Positions 52,301 to 64,000 of a stretch of 64,000 bases of DNA are shown one piece after another. Location: contig JAQGBZ010000006.1 in the NCBI GenBank assembly GCA_034687125.1, positions 434,001 to 498,000 of the forward strand, given 5' to 3'. A program made the position numbers and the translations under genes. Position 1 is the stretch's first letter. Every line of letters starts with the position of its first letter. Source of the stretch: Neelides folsomi (lineage: Eukaryota; Arthropoda; Collembola; Neelipleona; Neelidae). The notes below the pieces were generated by a model that was not told the origin of the DNA, searched no databases, and saw only the letters and a program-made list of their open reading frames with translations.

Positions 52301-55300
52301 CACTTTATTTATTCATGGATAATGGTAGGAGCTATGATAGACTTTCCGTTTCCCCACATTGTCCTCTTTTGAACAAAAGAACCAATTCCACCTTTCGTGA
52401 TTGAATTGAAAAGCAAAATGATTGTTTGGACAAATCAAACATGGAACTCAATCCCCTCTCATTCCCATCCAAAAACTTTTGCCTTCTCCACTTTAGACAA
52501 ATTTTTGTAGAATTCCGACTTTGGCTTTCACTCATAAACCTTTCATGAGCTTCTGTCAAGAGTCGTCTTTCCGTGAGAGAAAAGTTGCATTCCGCCCTTA
52601 TCACTTTTATGACTCTTTTCATACTCACTTTCAGATTGATGATAGTAAATAAAGAAATAACTTTAGCCAAATGTTGTGGAAAATAGAAAAGGTAGTGAGA
52701 CTTTGTTATGATGGAATATCTTTGGCAGGAATTCCTTTCGTTTTTTTACGAAATTCTTCAGTCAAAATACATCATAAATACATAATGTGAATGGACTGAC
52801 TGCAGTTCAATATTATTTATGATCAATGATCATCATTATTTTCACATTTAACAATCCTATTAAAACTTGATTAAAAGCCAAAAAATGTATTGGAATTTGT
52901 AAAATCATGAGTTGAACCTGTAGAATTTTTCTTTTTGGTTTACTCAAGGAACAGATTGTGTCGCAGATGGAACCTTTGGTATGGGGAGAGACAAGGGCTC
53001 AATTAGGAGTCGAGATAATTCCCAAGATCATGACGGAGAGATGAGGGAAAGAATAAGCTGATGATGAGAAGATGATGAAGGTTATCTTTGAGCGGCGATG
53101 ATGAGGTCCCGACTTGTTGGTTCGATATGCTCATAGCCATCCTCAATTGTCTTCCGCCTTCTCCGGATCACCATCAAAGACCTCGTGTCTGGAAAGAGCA
53201 GGAGCAAGAGGGATTTTAATGCCTTGGGAAGAGTCAAGGAAGGCGGGGAGGAAAAAGGTGAAAAAATGCCATATCATGGCATCATCATCTTATCATGAGA
53301 GATATCATCCGTTCGGTTCGTTTGTTTAGGTGCCGACACGCTTTTTGCCCGAAATTCCACATGCTTTTAATTTGAGACCTGCTCCGACGTTCGTGTGGTA
53401 TGAGCGAGCAATTGCCTATGGAGGCCGTGAGGAGACGGCCTGAATACCTAATCTAATGCTAATACTAATTCCTCTCATCGTAATTTACCATTTCGTCGTC
53501 TCATCCAAGAACCACCACAATGTTTAATAGATTCCTAAGACGAATTAACGCTCTTGCAAAATTGCTACTTTGCAATTGCAATTACTCACTCAAGTGAGTG
53601 AAGAATTAATTGAAAGCTGCTAAGGTCGATTGTCTTTTTCAGATTTGGTAGTTTTAACCATTACATTGAAAATAAATTGTTTTAGATGTAAAAATATAAC
53701 AATGTCCCGATGTGCTTTGTTCAATTTGTTCGTTTTCTTTTCTAACGTGTTATTAATAATTCCTATTTAATATTATTGGTTACATCTGTTCATCATGGTT
53801 CAATTTAATGTGAATAGAAAATTGAGACATTATTGGAATAACCAATTTACTGAATCAGCGTAAAAATTATTTTGCCTTAATCTCCAGTTTAACCATAATT
53901 GTACAACAGAAATTAGCGGCGTGAGATTTATAATTTATGTTTTGGTAAGGTTTGGGTGAAATATTTATTGATAGCAGTCTGCGGTAATATTGGGTCCAAT
54001 ATGTGACTTGTAGCCTGATGTGGTTCATGACTGATGATGAGTCCTCCTTTCATTTCCATCTCCCTCTCCTTCCACATTACATTTATTGGTTCTGTAGATT
54101 AGTGAGGGAAGTGGTTCTTGCCCTTTTATTGGATTATGGGCGGATTGAGACAAATAAGAGGGATTGAGATGAGGAATCCTTGTCAAGGATGGGGTTGACT
54201 GAGGGACCGACTTTGCCGCAATCTGACGCTCTTTGTTCATTGTTTTGTCCAACTGACATTCGCTTTGTATTTCATTTGCCATGAGGCTCACAGTGCCTTG
54301 ATTTCTCTCCCTTCCCCTTCCTCTAATATTTATTATTACTCTGGTCGTATATAACATATTAGATTTACTAGTGTGATATACCCTAAAATACGAGATCTTT
54401 ATTGTAGCGTAGCGTATCTTATTAGAATTGTACATTAGATATTGTATTTGGATATTGTATAGGTAGTCGAATATCAAAGGACCTTAAATCTGTGTATGGG
54501 TATAGAAAATACGTAGAAGGTGAAAGGGTCTAGGTTTAACAAGAGTAGGGTTCCAAACCACCAAGTGAGGCTCAATTCAATTAGCTAATCTCCATATATT
54601 GCCTCCATACTATTTATTATCTCCCTTTCAATTGAATAATGGGATGGCAATTTTCCTCGGCTTCGAAAGGCTGCTGCTGCTGTGGGTGGTCAAATGCAAG
54701 TCTTAGATCTAAATTTCTAATCTACAGCCCAAATTAATTCCCAGGAACCTTCCCGAATCAAATAGTAAATGATGAGCTCATGGGATTGTAAATCCCTTGA
54801 TCCTCAGGAATGAACCAGTCTCAAACTGCCAGAGAGCAATTTCTTCATTGATTCAATGATGATCATCCTCGAGCTCAGAATGAAGGATGAAGTGGCAGGA
54901 CGATCATAAAGATGGAAAAGTAGTTGATTTCTCTTCCTAGGTGGTGGAAGCCTGGGAAGATTAAATTAACCAATATTTGAAAACAAAACTGACTTTTTAC
55001 AACGAGGGGCCTTCATCTAAGATGTTTACAAACTTGAGGAAAACGCCTGATAAAAAATCCTTTATAGGGAGATTGTACTCTACTGGTACTTTTATTAAGG
55101 AAGTAATACTATAAGAAACCACGTCACTTTGTCTGGTTATGAATTGAAAGGAGGTTTGATTGAAAAGTTTAAAAAAATAACCGGATTTGTCTAATCAATT
55201 TTAAATAATGAGCATTGTGTGGTGTTGGAGCCAGAGTGGAAAACGTGTCTGCCCGGAAAGAAAGCGTGAAGGAGGGCGGGACTTTGGTTTCTTAGGATAA

Positions 55301-58300
55301 AGGCGGCGACCCGCCGATAATCATAATGTAATGAGAAAGATGAATCAACTCAACGAGCATCTCCACACTCTCTCATTATACTCCTAAAGAAGGGTTTTGG
55401 CCATGTAGGGTCCGTGTTACCCTCACACTATCAAATCCTGATCAGATGTAATGAGCTGCGAAAATGAGGTGTATCTCTCTGTGAGCTGGCATTGGATTGA
55501 GTGAGGTGGAAGATTTATCTGCGGTCGGGATTTTTCATTTCTTTCCACTTGATTTCCTCGAGACGCTGGGAGGTCGAAGGGAACTCCCTGTGCAACCGAA
55601 AACTGTAACGCCGACAATAAAACACCTTCTGGAGTGTCTTTTATATTTGAGGGCTCGGTGAACGCTGGGGGTTCTCAGCCCTTGTTTCCCACCCCATCCG
55701 TCTCACTCTTGAAGCCACTCGGCCCGTTCTCATTATACAGCCACTTAAACAACACATACGGATTGTCTATGCACTATTCTTCAAGCTCCCGGGTGTACAG
55801 ATGTGGAGGAGCCCATTGTTCATTCGCAGAACAGTGAGTGGCCAACAATTTTGGTCCATTTAAATCTCAAGCCCAGTTTTAATTGGGCGGTTAACAATAA
55901 ATCCTCAATAAAATCTCAACCTCATATCCTGTCGGATTCAGTTAGATAAATTTCGGCACATGAGCTTATCCTACAGTAAATGTCAATTAGGTGAAGACCA
56001 TTAAATTTGACAGTATGAAATATGAGTGACAAGTTGAGCTATTAAAACTACTTACTTTATTAACTTTATACGTTTTAAATAATACTAAGAATAAGTATCT
56101 TAACATGTATGTACTCGTACAATGTCTAATTATATTACATACATGAATGTAACACTATGCATAACTTTATAATCTTATTGTTAGATATAAATATTAGATA
56201 TAAATATAACATGAGTAACATCTCAACTCTTCAGTAATTGGATTTTACATAAATTGGACATAAAGAGTAAGTGTATCAGAGCAAGTATAAGCGGTTAAAA
56301 GATCCTGAATTATTCTGTTCAAAGGAATGGGTCAAAGACGCTGAGAGAGGATTTTAAGAGGAATAGAGAGGTAGTCGAAAGGTAATTTGGTTACATACCG
56401 AATCACTGTTTGTTGGTCACAGGGCATAAAATTTTAATGGGTAATAGTGCCTGAGTATCAGTAGGAGACTCCGGGAGTAAAAAATGATTTTACCTTGGAA
56501 CCCTATTGAGTGAAGACGAGAGGTTCTGGAAAGGACGTCGTCCTTTTCAACAATATATTCTAATTAGAATGCCTGGCGGCCCGCGGATTCCCATATATTA
56601 ATGCCAGACCCCATACTTGCACATTCGGCCCTGGCCGCCACCATTGCCACTGTTAGAGCCATAGTTCATCAACAGCTCTTTAGACTCCATTGATCACCAA
56701 CAATAGGAAGGTAGACCGCTATTGAAGGCACAGAAAATGACTATTATTTTCATTGCTTTACCAAGTCGTTTATGACATACCTTCTTTTATTACTCCTTGG
56801 CGGCATGAACCAAGCGGAGAAAGTTATTAAAAAATTTTTGGCAAATATCAATTAATGTTAATACAATATTATGTGTATTGCGATTTTAAAATTTCAGCCA
56901 CTTGCACTTTTAAGATTTAAATAGAATATTTACAATTATTATAAAATTCATTATTTATTCTACATTATTAAGAATTAAGAATTGCCATTCACAAAAATTA
57001 ACTGAATCCATTAAATAAACATAATGTGTAGATAAATATTTAGTTTTCTGTATAACTTTCGAAGCTCTTTAGGTTAATAGGAAAGATGTAAAGATTAAGA
57101 TATCAAAAGAATCTCAATTAGTTAAGCTTAAAAAGACCTTCCTAATTTTGCAATGAATTGATTTAGGATTTGAATGGCTGGACCTCAAGCTCCAATTTCA
57201 GAACTTGTGTCTCTTTTATCTATTAGGATTTTAGTGGGGGAATGAAGGAGAGTAAAACTGAAAAAGATATTGCTTTGAGGGCAAATATTGAGGGGACTCA
57301 TATGATTATGCCAATAACCTATTCAATGTCCTTCATCTTTAATGAAAAGGAAAGTTTTGAAGGGGGAAAACAGAGTTCTTTTGTCATCTTTTAATTATGA
57401 TATCAAAAAGCCACAAGCTATAATATGATACTTTTTTATACTTTGCGAACAATGTTATTTATATAACTATCTTGTAATATTGTGATTTCTTCATCTAATA
57501 TTCTACTCAATAGATATCAAACATCATTATCGGCTTGACTCTTATGTGCGTATTATTATGAACTTGGGAATGAGACCAACTTTTTGTTTGTATTATCAAT
57601 GAAAAAATGGCGAGGGGAGAAGTGAATTTGTGTAAAACTGATAAAGCTGAAGAAATGTGTGTAAATCAACTTAAAGCGGTTATATCAAGATAAACAGCAT
57701 GAGGAAATGGTGATTGAGGAGAGGGAAGTAAAATGTCATTTGGAAACAAAAGTGGGAGTCATAAAGACACTAATTCTCACTCTTGGCAGGGGGTCGATCT
57801 TTTGCCACGGTTGTCTTTTTACAATCTACAACATACACATTCTTTTCATCAAAATAATCCTCAACGCGTTCATACAAACAAATCCTTCAGAGCATCATTC
57901 ATCTGATTCTCATTCACAAAAATTTGACAAATTACGTTAAATTAAACCCTTCTTCCGCTTTGATCCCTCCAACTCTAATTGACTACAAAGGACCAATTAT
58001 GTGTAAACAGTGAAAGTTTAGGAGGAATACTATTGGAGATAATATCTAAAAAATCCGCATGCATATATTTAGTATTTGTGGTAAAGAAGATGGTGGGAAT
58101 AGATATTGATATAACATTGAAGTAAGGAAAGTTGTGATCGTATTTGATGATAAGTGTGGGCGAGTTGGGCGGAGAGGGAAAGCTCCCGACTTCCCGAGCC
58201 TTTTACTTTCTGATAAAATTCCTCAAATCCCATTTGTGGGAAAAATATGACTCCGGGAGGGCCACTTGAATACGTAATGGGATAAAAAAGTCTGTTGGGT

Positions 58301-61300
58301 CCGAGTTCTTGAGCTCCGTGACTCGCTGGCCATTGCCCATGGCCGGGTTGGTGCTCCGGTCCGAGAGAGGATCGGGCGCCTTCGGCCCTAAGTGCCCATA
58401 CTTTATGTGCGGATGGGCCTTTGGGAATGTAGATTGGGTGGCATGGGTTGGGTTGGGTGGCATGGCCGGTTGCCGGTCTTTGGCTCCAACTTTACCATGT
58501 CATGGCACGGGAGTTGAGTGCGGGAGAGGTTGATTCATGAGAGGTCAGGGAAGGGTCAGCGGGCTTCTTCCATTTCCTCTGCGTTCCTTCGGCGGAGGAG
58601 CAATGGAGGGAGCTGGAAGTGAAGCTGAGTGCTCGTGGATATTGAGATCCAGGGAAAATATATGGGGCTATTAAGAGAACCCTTTTCCCATTTTTCTCCA
58701 ATCGCCAGCTCGGACTTTCTGCCCAGGAACTAATGTATTCGGGATGATATAGGGACGGACGGAGGCGATTCGCGGGATTCGGAAGCTAGCCAAAGGATTT
58801 CTCCAAAATACCTCATCATCATACCAATAAATCTAACCCTTCTCCCTTAATACAATCCTTCCTTAATGCAATCCTCTATGCTTTCCCCTTCCCCACATTC
58901 CGCGGTCCCCCTAATGTATGTAGAGTGAGGAGAGACGGTGGGACAGTTATCCCCTAAAGTATTCTCATTGGATTCGATTCCAGTCACCATAATCGCCTTT
59001 ACCCCTTCTCAATCGACCGGAACCCAGAAAAGACACAGAGGGGAAGGAGGGGGCTTTAACTCTTTTATTTTATCATTGTATTTGGGACAATGGACAATAG
59101 TTTTGGGAGGAAAAAAGATGACTCTATTTATTACTTCTCATGAAAACAATTTTCAGCTCCGATAGGCCCATACTCAAAATCCTCATTTTAGGACTTTTCC
59201 TAACAAAGCTAAAAGCCAAAGGCGGATGGTATCAAGAATAATTTTTGCATAAAAATTTACGAGTTTTAAATCTCTCTTTAGATTCCAACAATCAATATTT
59301 TAATTTATTTCGATTCATAAATATTTTAACTTTCCTACATAACATACGTAGATGTGGATACTACCATACTACTTTTTAAACATAAACTATTTCTTGAGTG
59401 TCTTTATGTTATTTTTAAAATAAATTGAGTTTTTCCTTAAAAAAGAAACAAGGAACTGCGAGGACAATGTTGTGAAATGGAACTTGTATTGTGTCAACTT
59501 GATTTGAAACCGCAGTTGAAAAGAGGCCTAAGGGATGAAAGGAGGAGATAAATTAAGTGGAAGATATTGGAGAATCTCGTATGCCGGGGGTGTGAAAGTG
59601 AAAGAAGAATTCTTGACTCGATTTGTGGGGAAATCTGTTTCCCCTCCGCCATGTGAAGGTTCTTTTGTGAGAGATTCTTTTTATTTGTAGCGAGGATCTG
59701 TTCTGATACGATTTATTTATACACTTCGTCCCATTATATCCTCATACACTCATTTCCATGCAGGAACAGTGAAAGAGAACTCCGAGATCTCTCTCTTCAT
59801 TCCCTCTTGATTCCCTCGAGTGAGCGAGTCGAGGGACTCGGGAGGGAAATGAAGTTTATCTATTGCGTCAAAGAGTATAAGTGACGGCTCAATGGATCCC
59901 CGCAAACCTCACCGAGGTGCGAATGAAGAGCGACACATTGAGACCCACTCGGTTGAAAATCCAATTGAAATGCGGGTAATCCACCGAATTTCCCGTTACA
60001 CCAAGAAGGATAAGGCTCATTCCTCCGGTCCCCAAGGCGCCCCCTTCACTTCTTCTTCCCTCGCCCGAGTGACATCCAACTGTTACTCCTCATTTTATGG
60101 GTTGATATCGATATTTTTCATGAATACAATTAGTAACATAAGAATTCAAACTGTCAAATTTTTTTATTTGTTTATTTTTCCAATTTCGTACATTTTTTTT
60201 TATTTTACAGTAAATAATTGCCATTTTTTGCTTTCAATAATTAGTATCGATGTTATTTGAATCTGCCATGATTTCAAAAAGTAATGGGCATTTATTTTAT
60301 CTGGCATAAATAAATAATATAAATTATGAAATATTGTCTTATTGTATTATTGGAGATGGATAACATTTTTCATTCCTTTGTGCACTTATGAAACGATATA
60401 TTTTTTACAAATGGTAATGAATGGAAATTGAAGTTTAACTAACCATGAAGATTATTTATGTAGGGTGAAGTTGGGAGGAAAAGGGTAAATCCGATTTGCA
60501 CATGTTATCTGATTTAAAATGAGAGTTGACAGACAGTTAAGGAAATGACATTTATTCATACACCCTTAAATCTTTTCAAATACCGCAAAAATAATCCTAA
60601 CCCAATCCAAACTTGATTCCAGTAAAACAAATCTTACTTAAACCGAATTTATGTTCGTTTTCGTTAAAACATTGAATATTGTTTAAAAATTCTAGAAAAT
60701 TAATATGAATTTCATGATGTTCTTCAAACTTTAGTTTTAATTGAGAAAATGACAATGAGATGAATTTAAAAGCATTTTCTCAATGGTGGTTCTAAAGGGG
60801 CTTTGATTGTATTTGAGTATACGTGTGGAAAGATATTCCCTTTCTCCTCCGAGCAAATAAGGTGTGAAGGGATCGGTGAAAAGCGGATTACACCCGGTTT
60901 GTTTCTCTCCGATATTCTTCATCACATTACACACCACAACACAATGACTGAAGAGGGTTTAAAAGGGTTCTTGAAGCGCCGTGGTCGCTCTCAGCTTGAG
61001 CTTCTGTTCTAAAACTCCCATCCTTCAAGCCTTCAATCCTTCCCTGCCAGAACATTGACGATAAAAGTTTAAGCCGCGACGTATTCTTCGAAAAGGGGCC
61101 CTCAATGGATCCCGCTGCTCAATCCAATCGAACCAAACTCGATTCACTCCTACACATCACTGATTTTAAAAGAAAAAAATTGAAGTGGGTTTAGCCGACA
61201 CGACAATTCAATTTAAACCTCGGAGCTTCCCTTCAATTCGCCCTAAACAAATCCTCTTTAGACACAACCACAATTTACTCTTCCCAATCTCAATTTATTG

Positions 61301-64000
61301 ACTGTTGAAAGAAGAACAGGAGGAGTTCTGTCGCGTCGCCTGCATCCCATCACACGTCCCCTCCACTTCAATTACAATACAAATAGGATCACCAATGAAG
61401 TTATTTAATCCAAATCATAAATTACATCTCGACCCACCACAAGGCCAATAATTCATCATTAACCGTCGTGAGTTAGAATTAGCATTACAAGGACTAATTC
61501 AATTAGGATTTTTAAGCTTGAGTATATTGTAAATTGTAAAGATTGATAGGGGCGAGCTTTTGTTTTTAAATTTTGCATTTTGTCCCACGTCTTTGTTTCC
61601 ATTCAGTTTTACAAGTTTGAATTAAAAATTAACAGTTGTGTTTTATTGGTGTGAACACGTTTATAATTATTGTATCCAATCGGTCTGTGCAATTGGGATT
61701 TGTCAATTGTAGTGTAGGAAGTAAAGAGGAAGTCTCCCATGGTGGGGCCTGACTGCGTGTGAAAAAAGGGAGAAGGGAGATGAGTGGAAAACAATAAAAG
61801 AGTCGAACAATATTCGTGTTGAAAAAAACCGAGGAGAGTCATAAGTTACCCACAGGGTCCCGTCAAAAGACCGAAGGGCGGTGTGGGGAGGAGGTTCAAT
61901 GTATTGGAAGTTATAAAGGAGGGTAAAGGGGTAGAGATTTCTATGTTAATCGACCGAGAGACATGAGAGGTTCGATGCCAACACTTCAAATCCCTCTTCT
62001 CAGAGATCCGGAGTGGAAACAAAAAGGGGGCAGTGAGTGTAATCTGAAATTGAACTGACCACAGACGTGAGGGTTCAATAACAATGGGACTTCCCATAGG
62101 CCAAGGGCACACAATGGCCAATACATTTCCGGACTCATACTTCTATGATCATTCATTCCCCACTTACTTACTTCCTGTGTCTCACCATCATCTTCGACCG
62201 CCCACGAACTTCCAACCCTCACCACCCTTGATTTGCTCAATGAGCTGAAATGGTAATAGGACTTCAAGCTTCCTCAATCAAATTCTACGCACATCAATAA
62301 AGATCATTTTGGGCGTTTATAACTTCCATTTTCAATATTTTATTTTCATTTATGCAACATTGGTTGAATTGTAACTTTAGCTTAAATTCAATCCTTTAGT
62401 GCAAACGGTTATTTTGATGTATTTTGACCGAATTAACCAAAGGGTGAATAATAAAATGAATGAAATATGATGAAATTGAATAGGAGGGAGATTTGTAAAT
62501 TTATACACAGAGAGTCATAACTCAAAGTGGGACTTGAGTAATTTAATAAAGTCTGAACCAATCAATAATAAGAGTTAAGTGTGATGATCGATGGGGGGAT
62601 TTAAGTGGTTAGCTGAAGATTATTTGTAACTTTGGTCGTGAATTAACTATAAACTTCCCGAGTGCATCTGTTGGAGGAAGTTGAGAGGGATTGGAAGTAT
62701 TATTTGGCCAAGAAGAATCATCTCTATAGGACTCATTAGGAAAGGGTGCAGGGATGAAATTAATTTGGTTATGAGTCTGGGAATAAGTCAAGTGTGGGAG
62801 TCTCTTATTATGGCGATGGTGTGAGCTGGCCGGAGTTCCTATAAAACAAAAGGTGGGGAAGTTGTGGGATTCATATTTCTTGATTTGTTGTCAGGATGGA
62901 GTAACGATGCGAGATTAGTTTAACAGGCCGACGGTTCTTCCACCCCTACGTTCCGAGCCAACTTCCGAACAGAGGGATAATCAGGCAATAAATATTCACG
63001 TTATGCAAAACACACGACTGGGTTTTACAAATTGAGATGTACGCTCTGTCGCTCGAATCCACAAGCTTCATAATCCGCCTAATATTTATAAGTGTTATAA
63101 AGTGTAATATGAATATACCCGAAACCAATGCAGCGAGAAATGTTTCATCAAATATTAGCTTCTAATATAACTCCACGAATGAAATCCCATCCCATTGTGA
63201 GAAGTTTATTGTGCAGATTTGGCTTCACATTTTCCTACCTTGTTGGCTTTAGAAGCTTCAGATCTTCCACAGTGTCGGGAAAAGTAAAAGATAAGGGAGG
63301 GGATATTTTGAGTAAAAATTAATTAGCCATTTCTTCTTACGCTCCTTACATGCAAATGGAATTTAATGATGAAAAAGGTTTAAGAGTTGAAGAGCTCTCA
63401 CGTGGAGTTTATTAGCTAATGCATTTGATTTCTTCTTCACATTTCCATTTTTTAACCTTTTAACAAATTGCAAATCAAAGTGGTGAAAAAATCCATTTAC
63501 CATACTATGAATTCATGGAAGGGATGAAATTGTGAAGTGGATAGGGAGAACTCATTGATATTCCACGGACGCGATGCCTCGCACTTTCAATTGAATTTCG
63601 GCATTGGGAGAGAGAAACGCCAGCAATGGGATTCAATTGAGATTCCACTCGAGAGGTTTTCCATCGCCGCCACCATCAGCACTCATATAAGTAGACGGTA
63701 AATCAGGGCCAATTTGGTAAAACAAGGCTGACAGAACTAATTGCGACAAATTCCCTGCTCGATTCACTTCATTCGCCCTAATGCCCGCTTTCGGGACTGG
63801 TGTTGGTCTCCGCGGCGGAGTGAATAACCCATCTCATAATTTGCATATACAATTCTCCCTCTTAAGAGAGAGATTAAGGCGAGGGGCAGAGGCACACAAG
63901 GGCAGAGGGATATCACCCACAGCTCTCATAAATTTCACCACCATCATCAACATTAGGGAAATGACAATGAGAAAACAATCAAATTAGGAAGGAGGAATGC
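46360..64000. other. Gene desert to the window end, no supported gene
   Basis: About 17.6 kb without an exon I can support on either strand. GC-richer islands stand out at about 48880-49020, 49550-49850, 53120-53330, 55230-55830, 58150-58800, 59780-60080, 60830-61100 and 63550-63830. They contain frames of up to 165 codons (49616-50113) but no family motif. Short simple runs are present, for example GTCAGTCAGTCAGT near 52045, GCTGCTGCTGCTG near 54670 and GGGTTGGGTTGGGT near 58447. No tRNA or rRNA gene was recognised. The stretch could be regulatory DNA or a giant intron of a gene outside the window. Confidence 0.45.
59795..59854 (+). other. 60-nt imperfect stem-loop
   Basis: The outer arms CTTCATTCCCTC (59795-59806) and GAGGGAAATGAAG (59842-59854) pair with one bulged base. 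The inner arms TCCCTCGA and TCGAGGGA pair perfectly around the loop GTGAGCGAG. An internal mismatch loop separates the two stems. The size is like a small precursor RNA or a cruciform. No expression evidence. Confidence 0.35.

Noticed and set aside
54025-54477. 150-codon open frame on the minus strand
   Set aside because: Low-information Ile/Tyr/Asn-rich start, no recognised motif, no conserved neighbour.

Overview
The window is nuclear DNA from a eukaryote, most likely an arthropod. It is AT-rich. Its genes are split by short GT-AG introns, mostly about 60-150 bp with a few of 0.4-1.8 kb, and there are no operons or bacterial signals. The arthropod call rests mainly on the multi-exon secreted gene at 10.2-13.1 kb, whose cysteine framework I know from arthropod DUF7042-7045 proteins. 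I cannot name the species. A springtail or another non-insect pancrustacean would fit, but that is a guess.

Layout. At 1-0.46 kb is the 5' part of a secreted Pro/Thr/Glu-rich protein on the minus strand, cut by the window edge, with a clear TATA/initiator promoter. From 0.57 to 10.2 kb there is no gene I can support. At 10.2-13.1 kb is an 11-exon secreted or anchored cysteine-rich protein, which I assembled exon by exon. From 15.7 to 41.0 kb lies a gene-dense block. In order it holds STOML2 (minus), PEX11 (plus), a ZIP zinc transporter (plus), a catalytically dead myotubularin of the MTMR10/12 type (minus), an unrecognised secreted acidic/basic protein with a candidate alternative last exon (plus), PIGO (minus), ANAPC11 (plus) and RIOK2 (minus). 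STOML2/PEX11 and PIGO/ANAPC11 are divergent pairs; ANAPC11/RIOK2 are convergent with 279 bp between stops. From 41.0 to 64.0 kb I find no gene. This desert holds a nested pair of non-autonomous DNA transposons (a Tc1/mariner-type MITE inside a hAT-type MITE), a GC-richer degenerate duplication and a long imperfect hairpin.

The named genes are mostly housekeeping: mitochondrial membrane organisation, peroxisome division, zinc import, phosphoinositide phosphatase scaffolding, GPI-anchor synthesis, the APC/C RING subunit and a ribosome-maturation kinase. They form no joint pathway; this is ordinary gene-dense chromatin beside gene-poor DNA. All exon joins were checked by hand for reading phase and GT/AG borders and none by transcripts. 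For RIOK2 the join reproduces the human residue numbering of the catalytic residues (K123, D228, D246), which supports the method.
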